From NCBI RefSeq assembly GCF_035621495.1, contig NZ_CP141821.1, forward strand, positions 186,001 through 250,000: 64,000 nucleotides of DNA, written 5' to 3'. The notes under the pieces were generated by a model. That model saw only the letters and a program-made list of their open reading frames with translations. It searched no databases and was not told the origin of the DNA. The position numbers and the translations under genes were made by a program. Source of the DNA: Thermococcus sp. SY098. GTDB lineage: Archaea; Methanobacteriota_B; Thermococci; Thermococcales; Thermococcaceae. This document shows, piece by piece, positions 8,596-16,723 of this stretch (the first letter of the stretch is position 1; every line of letters begins with the position of its first letter).

Positions 8596-9841
8596 AAATT
8601 ACTTTTTTCCAGATTTCCCTAACTTTATTCACGTATTTTGCTGGTGAAGCAATGAGCACAGCCCATCTTGGAGTTTGTCTTCTCTTTAAGGCATTCGCCA
8701 AGGGGGTCACTTTTGTAAGAGGCTGAAGTTCCCCAGTGTGGAGCAATACATTGATTTCCGTGGCTTTTAGTCTTGGTTCACTGAGCATTAGATCGGCAAT
8801 TGAGAATTCAAGAATCACCTCACCTTCCTTGGCTCCAACAGCGTCCGCCAAGTTCCTCTCGATTTCCTGCCTCCTCTTGACGTTTCTGTATGCGCTTAGC
8901 AGTTCTTTCTTCTCCTCTGCAGAGAGCTCATCTGCACTTGCCAGCACAGCTGCTTTGTATATGTCCCTGTATTTAATGCGCCTTGCGATTTCACCGGGAT
9001 AACCCTCAAGGTCTTCAAGCTCGACAATAACTCTGCAGTCAGTCATCCTCCAGAAGTCCCAAAGGTGTCCTTCCTCAAGGGCAAACTCCAGGGCTCTCGT
9101 CAGCATTCCTTCGGCAATTTTAACCGTGTGATGGAAGTAAACCCTTGAATACATCAAAGCTCTGGCAACCATCATCCCCTCTACTGCCTCAATTCCCTTC
9201 TCATCCACCACAAGCTGACCGCTATGGATTTTCAGGACTTTTAAAAGCCTTTCAATGTCAATTATTCCGTGAGCAACGCCAGTATAATGGGCATCTCTCA
9301 TTAGGTAGTCAATCTGATCAACATCAACATCTCCATGGAGCATCTGACCTAAATACTTTTTCTCATACTTGCCTAAAATCAAGTCAGCGACTTCTTTTGG
9401 GGAATAGCCATAACTCTCAATTATCTCTGGAATGAACTCTCTACTCTCTATCTCTCCATCAATGATATCTATTTTTCCAAGAATTATGTTTTGACCAAGA
9501 TGCATGTGGTCGTACTCTTTGACATAGTGCTTGTAAATCTGCTCAAATGTGTGAGAGAACGGCCCATGTCCAATGTCATGTAACAATGCTCCTATTTCAA
9601 GTAAAGTTTTCTCATCTTTATCAAGCTCGACCTCTTGGGCAAGCCTCCTCGCTATGTTATAGGCTCCAAGGGAATGCTCAAATCGGGAGTGGTTTGCTCC
9701 TGGATACACGAGATATGCCAAGCCAAGTTGCCTTATGCTCCTAAGTCTCTGAAACTCTGGAGTCTTTACTAAATCCAGAATGACTCCCTTGATTTTCATG
9801 CTTCCGTGAATGGGATCATGTATAATTTTCCCGTCCACCAT
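8588..9841 (-). CDS. HD-domain phosphohydrolase (dNTPase-like)
   Basis: A 417-residue HD-superfamily protein with metal ligands in HSRFEHSLG (near residue 53) and LLHDIGHGPFSH (near 88), then a conserved DVDQIDYLMRDAHYTG. These motifs define the SAMHD1/dGTPase-like group (COG1078), which usually cleaves deoxynucleoside triphosphates. The start is uncertain: ATG 9841 lies only two bases after AGGTGAGG, while GTG codons at 9847 and 9838 are also in frame. A TATA-like TTTTAAATAG is seen on this strand around 9870. It ends inside the end of the HTH regulator gene (eight-base overlap). Confidence 0.88.
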   Translation of the reverse strand: MVDGKIIHDPIHGSMKIKGVILDLVKTPEFQRLRSIRQLGLAYLVYPGANHSRFEHSLGAYNIARRLAQEVELDKDEKTLLEIGALLHDIGHGPFSHTFEQIYKHYVKEYDHMHLGQNIILGKIDIIDGEIESREFIPEIIESYGYSPKEVADLILGKYEKKYLGQMLHGDVDVDQIDYLMRDAHYTGVAHGIIDIERLLKVLKIHSGQLVVDEKGIEAVEGMMVARALMYSRVYFHHTVKIAEGMLTRALEFALEEGHLWDFWRMTDCRVIVELEDLEGYPGEIARRIKYRDIYKAAVLASADELSAEEKKELLSAYRNVKRRQEIERNLADAVGAKEGEVILEFSIADLMLSEPRLKATEINVLLHTGELQPLTKVTPLANALKRRQTPRWAVLIASPAKYVNKVREIWKKVIFS

Positions 9842-9956
9842 CCTCACCTGAAAGAATTTCAGAAAGAGATTTTAAATAGATTTTGGCAATTTGACAATTT
9901 ATTCCGCTTCGCTGTTGTCTACACAAAAAACTAAGCATCAAAAAGAAAAGAAAAAG

Positions 9957-11246
9957 TCAAATATCCTTGCCAACAATGAAGATTCTTTTTGTCTTGCCAG
10001 GCTTTTGTGGGAGCCCTTCTCTGACTTTTTCTGCTGGGACTGCCTCAATTATGAGCTCAGCCTGTTTTGAATCTTCAACCTCATATCTGACTGGGTTGTT
10101 TCCTTCATATATCAGGCTCCTAATTTCGTCTTCTATGCCCACAGGCTTTTCTCCTACATATCCAACCCTTATGATGGCTTTCGGCTTTGGATTGCTGGGT
10201 GATAGTGGATGGTAGATAATCACAAAGTCAATTAAGAACGGATATCTGTGAACGATGCTAATAATCTGATCGAGATAAAGCGTTGCTCCTGCCAAGCTTA
10301 TTGCATCCTTTATTCTGAGTATGCTTTTTATTTCCCCGTTTTCCACCCTTGCCAGATCTCCAGCATCGTAGTTGAACAGAGGCAGACCTGTCAGCTCGCC
10401 TTCTTTCATTATCTTCGTTACGTATATCTTGTGATATTCTTTGTATTCCTCTTCTTCGATGCTTTCTAAAACTATTATGGACTCAGGGAATGAGAAGTTG
10501 GTTGTCTTTTTCTTTGTTACAATTCTGTATCCCACAGCGCCCTCCTCGGACATTCCGAGTGCGTCTATTATCATTGCATTTGGGAAGTTCTCCAATGTAG
10601 CTTTTGCCAGCTCTTCGGTCAGCGTCTCACCTCCAACGAGGATCACCCTGATATCATTGCGGATATCTTCTGGAAGCTTTAGTCCAAGGAGAAATGCTGT
10701 TGTTGTTAAAGAAAACAGCACAGTTGGCTTTATTGATCTCAGTTCGTTTATCAACAGATCGGGCATGCGGATGAACTGGATAGGAATCTGGAAGTATGCA
10801 ACCTTTGCTCCAAGCTCTTCGACAGCTCCATACCCCATGATGCCTGAAGCAGACGGCAGTGGGGGGAAGAAAGATGCTATCCTGTCTCCTTTTTCAAAGT
10901 ATTCATAAAACCAGGGTATGAATTGCCTTGCAACTCTCCTCTTATCATCTATTGTGTAGGGTATTCTCTTCGGCTGGCCTGTTGTTCCACTTGTCCTTAC
11001 GATGGTGTAAAAGATATCGTAGTTTTTAATGTAACTCGGCCATACCCTTTCAGTATTATAGAGATCTTTTGGAAGTATGTGAAGGTTGTCAATTTCAGAA
11101 GCAAGTGTCTCTGGTGTCATGCTCTCAATATCAATCTTGGAGAATTTTTCTTTCCAAAATTTAGTGGTTTCTGCTGCTTTTTTTGCGGTATACCTTAGTT
11201 CTTCAAAATGTTCCGGAGCGGTTTTGCCAACAACCAGCTTTGACAT
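9957..11246 (-). CDS. PaaK-like adenylate-forming enzyme (ANL superfamily)
   Basis: A 429-residue protein of phenylacetate-CoA ligase/F390 synthetase type. The ATP-phosphate loop is TSGTTGQPKRIPYT (near residue 86), the A5-like motif is DALGMSEEG, the A7/A8 region is YDAGDLARV...LRIKDAISLAGATLYL, and the C-terminal small domain ends with PGKTKRIFIVG, which could supply the catalytic lysine. All parts for carboxylate adenylation and thioester formation seem present. Acid and acceptor are unknown. The ATG follows GGTGGTTTTTT. It is divergent from a second, shorter ANL-like gene 126 bases away, so the two probably act in one pathway. Confidence 0.8.
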   Translation of the reverse strand: MSKLVVGKTAPEHFEELRYTAKKAAETTKFWKEKFSKIDIESMTPETLASEIDNLHILPKDLYNTERVWPSYIKNYDIFYTIVRTSGTTGQPKRIPYTIDDKRRVARQFIPWFYEYFEKGDRIASFFPPLPSASGIMGYGAVEELGAKVAYFQIPIQFIRMPDLLINELRSIKPTVLFSLTTTAFLLGLKLPEDIRNDIRVILVGGETLTEELAKATLENFPNAMIIDALGMSEEGAVGYRIVTKKKTTNFSFPESIIVLESIEEEEYKEYHKIYVTKIMKEGELTGLPLFNYDAGDLARVENGEIKSILRIKDAISLAGATLYLDQIISIVHRYPFLIDFVIIYHPLSPSNPKPKAIIRVGYVGEKPVGIEDEIRSLIYEGNNPVRYEVEDSKQAELIIEAVPAEKVREGLPQKPGKTKRIFIVGKDI

Positions 11247-11340
11247 AAAAAACCACCATCATAAATATCTCTGAAAAATATTTAAGGATTTGGGAACTAA
11301 ATTGATAAGACTTCAATTTTTAATTGGGGATTATACAAAA

Positions 11341-11350
11341 CTTTTAAAAA
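11341..11350 (+). promoter_or_regulatory. TATA box for a probably leaderless transcript
   Basis: CTTTTAAAAA is centred 27-28 bases before the ATG at 11373, and no ribosome binding site lies before that ATG. In Thermococcales the TATA centre lies about 26 bases before the start of transcription, so the mRNA probably starts at or next to the ATG. Confidence 0.55.
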
Positions 11351-11372
11351 CTTGTGAAACAAAAAAGATTTC

Positions 11373-12434
11373 ATGAGATATGCAGAAGTAAAAGAGATGT
11401 ACGATGATCCTTTTCATTTAGATGAGAGCTCCGCAATACAGTATCTAAGGAATATCTTTGAATTTCACTTCCAGAACACGCCATACTGGCATGCTGTTGA
11501 GAAAAAGCGGGGGATAGATTTGGACTCTATTTTTGAAGGCAGCCTTGAAGAAACTGTTGAGAAAATATTCAATTCCAGTCTCTCTATTGAGAGTGACGAA
11601 TTAAGAGAAAACTGGCTTGGATTTTTACCAAGAAACTATAAGGGCAAACTTAGATTCTACCAATCCTCTGGAACTACAGGACCGAGGTCTTTTTGTCACT
11701 GGGATCATGAATATGTGGATCTGCTTGTTTTTTATCTTCGAAGGGCTCTTGACGAAGTTTATCATCTTGATGAAACGTACAATGATTCTCATCAACTGAG
11801 AGCCCTGCTTCACGGACCATACGGCTGGTATCAGGAAGAAATGAGTGAACTGATATGGTCATATGGGGGAATTCTATATTTTGTTGCAACTGAGACTGAG
11901 GGCTTAAAGAAAATTCTTGAAAAAGAAGGTATTAAAGCTGCAATGAAATATTTGGCTCCTCTTGTTAGATATACCCAAAGGGTTCTTGAAAGGGATGAAA
12001 TAAACCTGATAAGAACTGCTGTACAGTTATTGGATATTTTCAAGCCTTTCGGTGAAAATCTTGAAACCATAATGTTGAGCGGTACCAGCACAACGCCTGA
12101 AGTGATTAAACATTATCAGGATTACTTTGAAAATTCGGTATTCATTCCCCTTTATGGGTATTTTGCATTTGGAGATGCCATTGGGATGTACACAGAAAAA
12201 GAAATACGATATTACCCCAACTACCCCTTCACAGTGATCTTACCTCTTGTTCCTGAGAATGGAAGATACAGGATCGCCAAGTACGGGGAAAGAGGACTAA
12301 CGGGTATAATCATTGCCAGACCTGAAATATTGATAGTGAAGATTGAAGATGAGTTCATAACGAGGGTTCCTCCCATAAAACCTTTTGAATGGGACGGATT
12401 TGCCAACCCAAGTAGGGAGGGAGTGTCATGTTAG
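11373..12434 (+). CDS. LuxE/PaaK-like adenylating protein lacking the C-terminal domain
   Basis: A 353-residue ANL-superfamily protein that I recognise only by its core motifs: YQSSGTTGPRSFCHWDHEY (ATP-phosphate loop near residue 91) and a PLYGYFAFGD A5-like segment. It stops shortly after EWDGFANP, about where the small C-terminal domain would begin, so the lysine that drives the adenylation half-reaction in PaaK is missing. Length and layout recall LuxE acyl-protein synthetases (about 370 residues), which activate an acyl group and hold it on the protein. It overlaps the next gene by seven bases, so the two are an operon. The function is inferred, and loss of activity is also possible. Confidence 0.65.
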   Translation: MRYAEVKEMYDDPFHLDESSAIQYLRNIFEFHFQNTPYWHAVEKKRGIDLDSIFEGSLEETVEKIFNSSLSIESDELRENWLGFLPRNYKGKLRFYQSSGTTGPRSFCHWDHEYVDLLVFYLRRALDEVYHLDETYNDSHQLRALLHGPYGWYQEEMSELIWSYGGILYFVATETEGLKKILEKEGIKAAMKYLAPLVRYTQRVLERDEINLIRTAVQLLDIFKPFGENLETIMLSGTSTTPEVIKHYQDYFENSVFIPLYGYFAFGDAIGMYTEKEIRYYPNYPFTVILPLVPENGRYRIAKYGERGLTGIIIARPEILIVKIEDEFITRVPPIKPFEWDGFANPSREGVSC

Positions 12435-13525
12435 GAATGCCTGTATATATTCTTGCTGAAGTTTTACTCGTCATGACACTGGATTTATTAGCGTTTGTGT
12501 TTGTTTTCAGAGCATACTTGAAAACCAGAAGAAAATCTGCTCTGGTTTTCTCATTTGCATGGCTTTCAGATTTTCTAACAATACTCTTCGCAGGGTTTAA
12601 TATGTACGTACTGAATTCATTTTTTATTGCGCTGTTCGGAGCTCTGATTACCTATGGAATACTGATATTTTTAGATGAGGAGAAGGAAGCTTTGCCTCTA
12701 ACGCAAGTTCAAAAAGCCACTGCTCTACCCCCTCTTTTTGTTATATACTTGGTACTTCTGAAGAATTACGTTGGAATAAACGAGTGGACGTTAATTGTTG
12801 GGGGGTCTTGGTTTTTAGCGGGAGGTTTTCTAATTTTTGCAGGCGTTTTCATAAGAAACTTAGTAAATGTATATGAAAAAAGCGTCCGGTATCTCTACTA
12901 TGGTTTTGTCCTGTTTGGACTTCACCTATTACCATATCCATTCTTTGCACGTGAGGAATGGTACGCTCCAATTGGACTTACAGCATCAACGATTCTAATT
13001 GTTTTCTTAACAACGACCATGATACGCTTGGTGTTGTCTCCACGCTTCACGAAGCTATATGAGATCTCTGCCGAATCAAAAGCGAGAAAGATTGACCTAA
13101 CACCCGGGGTCTTGATTGTAAACCAAAACGAATACAAGCAATTGGAGCTAAAACTCAAAGACATGCCAGCGTTGGCGTTTTTGAGAAACATAACAAATGT
13201 TCCAGAGACGTGGGAATACTTCTTTGTCACCACAGTAACTAAGGACGGTTCACAAAAAGTCGTATCCCCAACAGATTTAGCAAAGATAACTGAACTCACA
13301 TACAGATACCTTAAGGCGGCTGCAGATACTAACACTCCGGGTATTGTAATCATTGACTGTCTGGAGTACCTTTTGGTATATAACGAGCCTACTTCAGTCA
13401 TGAAGTTTCTCACCAAGCTGAGAGACCTGATCGTAGTTCACAAAGCAACTCTGATTCTGGTTGCCGAAAAATCTGCATTAGGTGATAAAAACTGGGCATT
13501 ATTAACTAAATTGCTTGGTGGATAA
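12428..13525 (+). CDS. 7-TM membrane protein with cytoplasmic DUF835 domain
   Basis: A 365-residue protein. Seven hydrophobic segments fill residues 1-200 (roughly 5-30, 38-60, 62-82, 95-112, 118-140, 152-172 and 178-203). A soluble C-terminal region from about 230 has the DUF835 features GVLIVNQNEY, VSPTDLAKITELTY and IVIIDCLEYLLVYN. DUF835 is widespread in Thermococcales and has no proven function; the fusion to a 7-TM region suggests a membrane sensor. The ATG follows GGGAGGGAGTGTC. It overlaps the upstream ANL-like gene by seven bases. The cluster as a whole suggests a membrane-linked acyl or signalling function, which is inference. Confidence 0.75.
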   Translation: MLGMPVYILAEVLLVMTLDLLAFVFVFRAYLKTRRKSALVFSFAWLSDFLTILFAGFNMYVLNSFFIALFGALITYGILIFLDEEKEALPLTQVQKATALPPLFVIYLVLLKNYVGINEWTLIVGGSWFLAGGFLIFAGVFIRNLVNVYEKSVRYLYYGFVLFGLHLLPYPFFAREEWYAPIGLTASTILIVFLTTTMIRLVLSPRFTKLYEISAESKARKIDLTPGVLIVNQNEYKQLELKLKDMPALAFLRNITNVPETWEYFFVTTVTKDGSQKVVSPTDLAKITELTYRYLKAAADTNTPGIVIIDCLEYLLVYNEPTSVMKFLTKLRDLIVVHKATLILVAEKSALGDKNWALLTKLLGG

Positions 13526-13530
13526 AAGAA

Positions 13531-13540
13531 CTTATAAGCC
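13531..13540 (+). promoter_or_regulatory. TATA box of the H/ACA RNA gene
   Basis: CTTATAAGCC is centred about 26 bases before the first paired base of the RNA (13561), the standard archaeal distance to the transcription start. It lies only six bases after the DUF835 stop codon. Confidence 0.7.
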
Positions 13541-13560
13541 AATGCAATGAATAATATATT

Positions 13561-13776
13561 GCCCCTGCGCGAGGACCCCGGGGAGAATGAACCGGGGGGC
13601 GATGCGGGGGCAACAGCTCGGTCATAGCGAGGTCCCCACGGGAGAGCCTTCCGCGTTACGGAGCACGATGACCGTGGGTAACCCTGACCGAGCACACTTC
13701 TGCCCGCCTGGGTTAACCCGCTTGAGAATGCCGTTCTATGGCTTCAGTGAAGGCGGGGGTTACGGGCGGGCAACAT
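13561..13776 (+). ncRNA. Three-hairpin H/ACA box guide RNA
   Basis: A GC-rich island in AT-rich DNA that folds into three H/ACA units. Unit 1: lower stem 13561-13568 with 13604-13611, upper stem 13576-13581 with 13592-13597, ACA at 13613. Unit 2: 13616-13624 with 13685-13693, upper 13635-13641 with 13672-13678, ACA at 13694. Unit 3: 13702-13708 with 13765-13771, upper 13717-13721 with 13753-13757, ACA at 13773. In all three, exactly 15 bases separate the upper stem from ACA, the known rule for pseudouridine guides. GA/TGA kink-turn or K-loop elements sit in the apical parts. It should guide rRNA pseudouridylation with Cbf5, Nop10, Gar1 and L7Ae. Pyrococcus has comparable guides; I cannot name the ortholog. 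Confidence 0.9.
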
Positions 13777-13863
13777 ACTCTTTCTTCTAAAAATTAGTGT
13801 TGTGTTACAAGTTCATTAATTATCAAAATAGTAGGGGATAGAAAAAGAAACAACAGATGAGCA

Positions 13864-15522
13864 TCAACCCATCATGTTCATGCCGCCCATTCCACCCATG
13901 CCCTCCATTCCCTGTCCGGAGCCTTCGCTCTTAACTCTTTTTGCAGCTATGACGTCGTCGATTCTGAGGATCATGATTGCTGCTTCGCTTGCGCTCTTGA
14001 TTGCCTGCTTCTTAACCCTCACTGGCTCAATGACACCCCTCTCAAGCATATCAGCAGGCTCACCAGCAAAGACATCAATTCCAATTGCTTTACCTTTAGT
14101 CTTATGTTCGCTGATGACCTTAACAAGCACATCGATTGTGTCAAGTCCAGCGTTCTCTGCCAATGTCTTGGGGATTATCTTAAGTGCCTCAGCAAATGCC
14201 TCAATTGCTAAAGCTTCCTTTCCTCCAACTTGCTTTCCGTACTCATCAAGCCTAATAGAAAGCTCAATCTCAGTTGCACCTCCTCCAGGGAGAATTGCTC
14301 CGTCTTCCATGACATCCTTAACGACTTTAACGGCATCTTCAAGGGCTCTTTCCACTTCATCAATGACATGCTCTGTTCCACCCCTGATGAGGATTGTCAC
14401 TGCCTTTGGATTCTTGCAGCCCTCGACGAAGATCATGCTCTCGCCAGCGATCTTTCTTTCTTCAACGAGCTCCGCATAACCTAAATCTTCTGAAGTCAGG
14501 TCTTTTACATTTGTGACGATCTTGGCTCCTGTTGCTTTTGCTAACTTCTCCATGTCGCTCTTCTTGACCCTTCTCACTGCCAGGATTCCAGCCTTAGCCA
14601 AATAGTGCTGTGCCAAATCATCAATACCCTTCTGGACAAATACAACATTTGCACCAGTAGCAACAATCTGGTCAACCATGTCTTTGATCATCTTTTCTTC
14701 CTGCTCAAGGAATGCATAAAGTTGATCTGGAGCAGTAATATTTATTTTTGCATCAGTCTCAGTCTTTTTAACTTCGAGAGCATCGTTTATGAGTGCAATC
14801 TTTGCGTTTTCAACCCTCTTTGGCATCCTTGGGTGGACCTTCTCTTTGTCAATCACAACGCCTTTAATAAGCTGGCTCTCCTCAACGCTTTCTCCTTCCT
14901 TCTTCTCAATCTTGATGTTATCAATGTCTACCTCAAACTTGCCGTCCTTTTTCTCTGCAACCTGCTTGACAGCCTCAACTGCAAGCCTTGCTAAATGCTC
15001 TCTGTGTGATTCTGCACTCTTACCGGTGATTGCTGTTTTTGCTATCTTCATAAGGGTCTCCTCATTTTCTGGGTCTACTTTTATTGCAATGTCTCCAAGT
15101 ATCTCTTGGGCTTTTTCAACGGCTAAGGTGTAGCCCTTCACAATTATGCTTGGGTGAATGTTTTGATCAATCAACTCTTCAGCTTTCCTGAGAAGCTCAC
15201 CGGCAATGACAACTGCTGTGGTTGTACCATCACCGGCTTCCTCATCTTGGGTCTTAGCAACTTCGACCATCATCTTTGCAGCGGGATGCTGAAGATCAAT
15301 TTTGTCCAAAATAGTTGCACCGTCGTTTGTGATGACGATGTCTCCTAAGCTGTCGACGAGCATTTTGTCCATTCCTTTTGGTCCTAAAGTTGTTCTAACG
15401 GTCTCAGCAACAATCCTTGCAGCCAAGATGTTCAACCTCTGGGCATCTCTACCCACATACCTTTGGGTTCCTTCAGGGAGAATAACTATTGGCTGTCCGC
15501 CCTGTCCAACAAGCTGTGCCAT
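13864..15522 (-). CDS. ths: Thermosome subunit (group II chaperonin)
   Basis: A 552-residue ATP-dependent chaperonin subunit that builds the double-ring thermosome in the cytoplasm. It has the N-terminal [10 protein letters not shown], the ATPase motif [19 protein letters not shown], the second ATP contact [13 protein letters not shown] and the Gly/Met-rich tail [15 protein letters not shown]. The start follows TTAGGAGGAAAAGAAA, and a TATA box (GTTTTTTATA on this strand, 15570-15580) lies about 50 bases upstream. It stands alone, with the H/ACA RNA gene converging on it. Only one subunit gene is in the window; some Thermococcales have two. Confidence 0.97.
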   Translation of the reverse strand: MAQLVGQGGQPIVILPEGTQRYVGRDAQRLNILAARIVAETVRTTLGPKGMDKMLVDSLGDIVITNDGATILDKIDLQHPAAKMMVEVAKTQDEEAGDGTTTAVVIAGELLRKAEELIDQNIHPSIIVKGYTLAVEKAQEILGDIAIKVDPENEETLMKIAKTAITGKSAESHREHLARLAVEAVKQVAEKKDGKFEVDIDNIKIEKKEGESVEESQLIKGVVIDKEKVHPRMPKRVENAKIALINDALEVKKTETDAKINITAPDQLYAFLEQEEKMIKDMVDQIVATGANVVFVQKGIDDLAQHYLAKAGILAVRRVKKSDMEKLAKATGAKIVTNVKDLTSEDLGYAELVEERKIAGESMIFVEGCKNPKAVTILIRGGTEHVIDEVERALEDAVKVVKDVMEDGAILPGGGATEIELSIRLDEYGKQVGGKEALAIEAFAEALKIIPKTLAENAGLDTIDVLVKVISEHKTKGKAIGIDVFAGEPADMLERGVIEPVRVKKQAIKSASEAAIMILRIDDVIAAKRVKSEGSGQGMEGMGGMGGMNMMG

Positions 15523-15729
15523 TTTCTTTTCCTCCTAAGATTTCAATACGCTCTTCATACGTTAGTGTTCTATAAAAAACTTTTGTCCAAAAATTCATAT
15601 TTTATCTGAAATTTTTGTCAAATTGTCTGAAAAAAGCCGAAGTTAATAGAACAATCACAAAGGAATTAAGATGTGGAAGGTGGATAAGATATTTAACCAT
15701 GAGATACAAACAAAAAAGAGGTTGGGCAT

Positions 15730-16104
15730 ATGGATGAAGTAAAAATTTACGAGATAAGAAAAGACAACATTAGAGCCATGCTTAAAAAAATTGCCGAATA
15801 CAACTTAGCGGATATTGAGGTTGAAAATCGTGCCTCATTTTTAGATGATATGCTGAAAAGTACTGAAGACAGGCTTAGATACGCCCTTCAAAAGCTGGAA
15901 GAGAACGATGCTGATACTGCAAAGTTTATCATAAAGAGCAATGTTGGGATGCTCATAGTAAAAATCGAGGATGTAATAACAATAAGGGTAACAATAAAAG
16001 ATTACAAAAAATTCGTTGATGATTTTAGACTTGCTAAAGATCAAACAGGTGGTGTTGATGGAACTAATAAAGCAGGGAGCAGAAGCAAAAATATACTTGG
16101 CTAA
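15730..16104 (+). CDS. Hypothetical protein overlapping bud32
   Basis: A 124-residue protein that I do not recognise. The first 105 residues look like a real mixed alpha/beta domain: a helical first half, with DDMLKSTEDRLRYALQKLEE near 39-58, then strands MLIVKIEDVITIRVTI. The last 19 residues are low complexity, run inside bud32 in another frame and may be uninformative. The ATG at 15730 follows GAGGTTGGGC, and a TATA-like AAGATATTTAACC lies about 45 bases before it. The 47-base overlap with bud32 means tight cotranscription and suggests a link to Bud32 or the KEOPS complex, which is inference. It does not resemble Pcc1, Cgi121 or Kae1. Confidence 0.6.
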   Translation: MDEVKIYEIRKDNIRAMLKKIAEYNLADIEVENRASFLDDMLKSTEDRLRYALQKLEENDADTAKFIIKSNVGMLIVKIEDVITIRVTIKDYKKFVDDFRLAKDQTGGVDGTNKAGSRSKNILG

Positions 16105-16723
16105 ATTTGAAGAGCTTTATTTTCCCTTTAATAATGAAAAAGTAATTATAAAGCATCGCATTTCAAAACGGTACAGGATAAAGGAGATTGATCAAAAACT
16201 GAGGAAAGAGAGAACTGTTAGGGAAGCAAGAATCCTACACAGGGCTAAGGAGTTTGGGGTTAGTGTCCCCCATATCTACGAGGTCGATTTGAAGGATATG
16301 AAAATTGTCATGGAATTCATTGAAGGAGAGCGTTTGAAAGAGTACTTGGAGAAAATTCCCATAGAGGAACGTTTAAAACTTTGCCGTGAAATTGGAAGAC
16401 AAATTGGAAAACTGCATGAGGCTGGTATTGTTCACGGAGATTTGACAACATCTAACATGATTTTAAGAGATGGAAAAATTTACCTCATAGATTTTGGGCT
16501 GGCAGAGTTTGATAACACACTTGAAGCCCAAGGCGTTGATCTACATCTACTAAAGAGAGCTATGGAAAGCACACACTATAAATGGTTTGAGGAAGGCTTC
16601 GAGGTTGTTCTTGAGGGCTATGGAGAGGTTAGAGGTGAAGAGAAAGCCCAGATGCTGAAAGAGAAGATAGGGGAAATCGAAAGCAGAGGCAGGTATGTAA
16701 GGGAGAGGAAGTGGATTAAGTGA
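16058..16723 (+). CDS. bud32: KEOPS complex kinase/ATPase Bud32
   Basis: A 221-residue small RIO-like kinase. It has the N-terminal IKQGAEAKIYLA, the catalytic loop VHGDLTTSNMIL, the metal-binding YLIDFGLAEF, and the basic C-terminal end RGRYVRERKWIK typical of Bud32. In the KEOPS complex it supports Kae1 in making threonylcarbamoyladenosine at position 37 of tRNAs. I place the start at ATG 16058, after AGGTGGTGTTG; the track-length frame upstream adds 14 unrelated residues. In some archaea bud32 is fused to kae1; here it stands alone, after a small overlapping gene. Its stop lies within eight bases shared with the opposing MutS-like gene. Confidence 0.93.
   Translation: MELIKQGAEAKIYLAKFEELYFPFNNEKVIIKHRISKRYRIKEIDQKLRKERTVREARILHRAKEFGVSVPHIYEVDLKDMKIVMEFIEGERLKEYLEKIPIEERLKLCREIGRQIGKLHEAGIVHGDLTTSNMILRDGKIYLIDFGLAEFDNTLEAQGVDLHLLKRAMESTHYKWFEEGFEVVLEGYGEVRGEEKAQMLKEKIGEIESRGRYVRERKWIK

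Noticed and set aside
9890-9956. Possible repeat CGCTTCGCTGTTG shared with 18390
   Set aside because: The second copy lies inside the MutS-like coding region and the match is short; I take it as chance.
13874-15538. Long open frames antisense to the thermosome gene
   Set aside because: They have thermosome codon shadows, no ribosome binding site and no recognisable domains; the sense gene is full length and certain.
15540-15600. Phr heat-shock operator before the thermosome
   Set aside because: The 25-base consensus (TTT-N3-T-N2-C-N5-G-N2-A-N3-AAA) does not fit around the TATA box; only a partial TTT start is seen.
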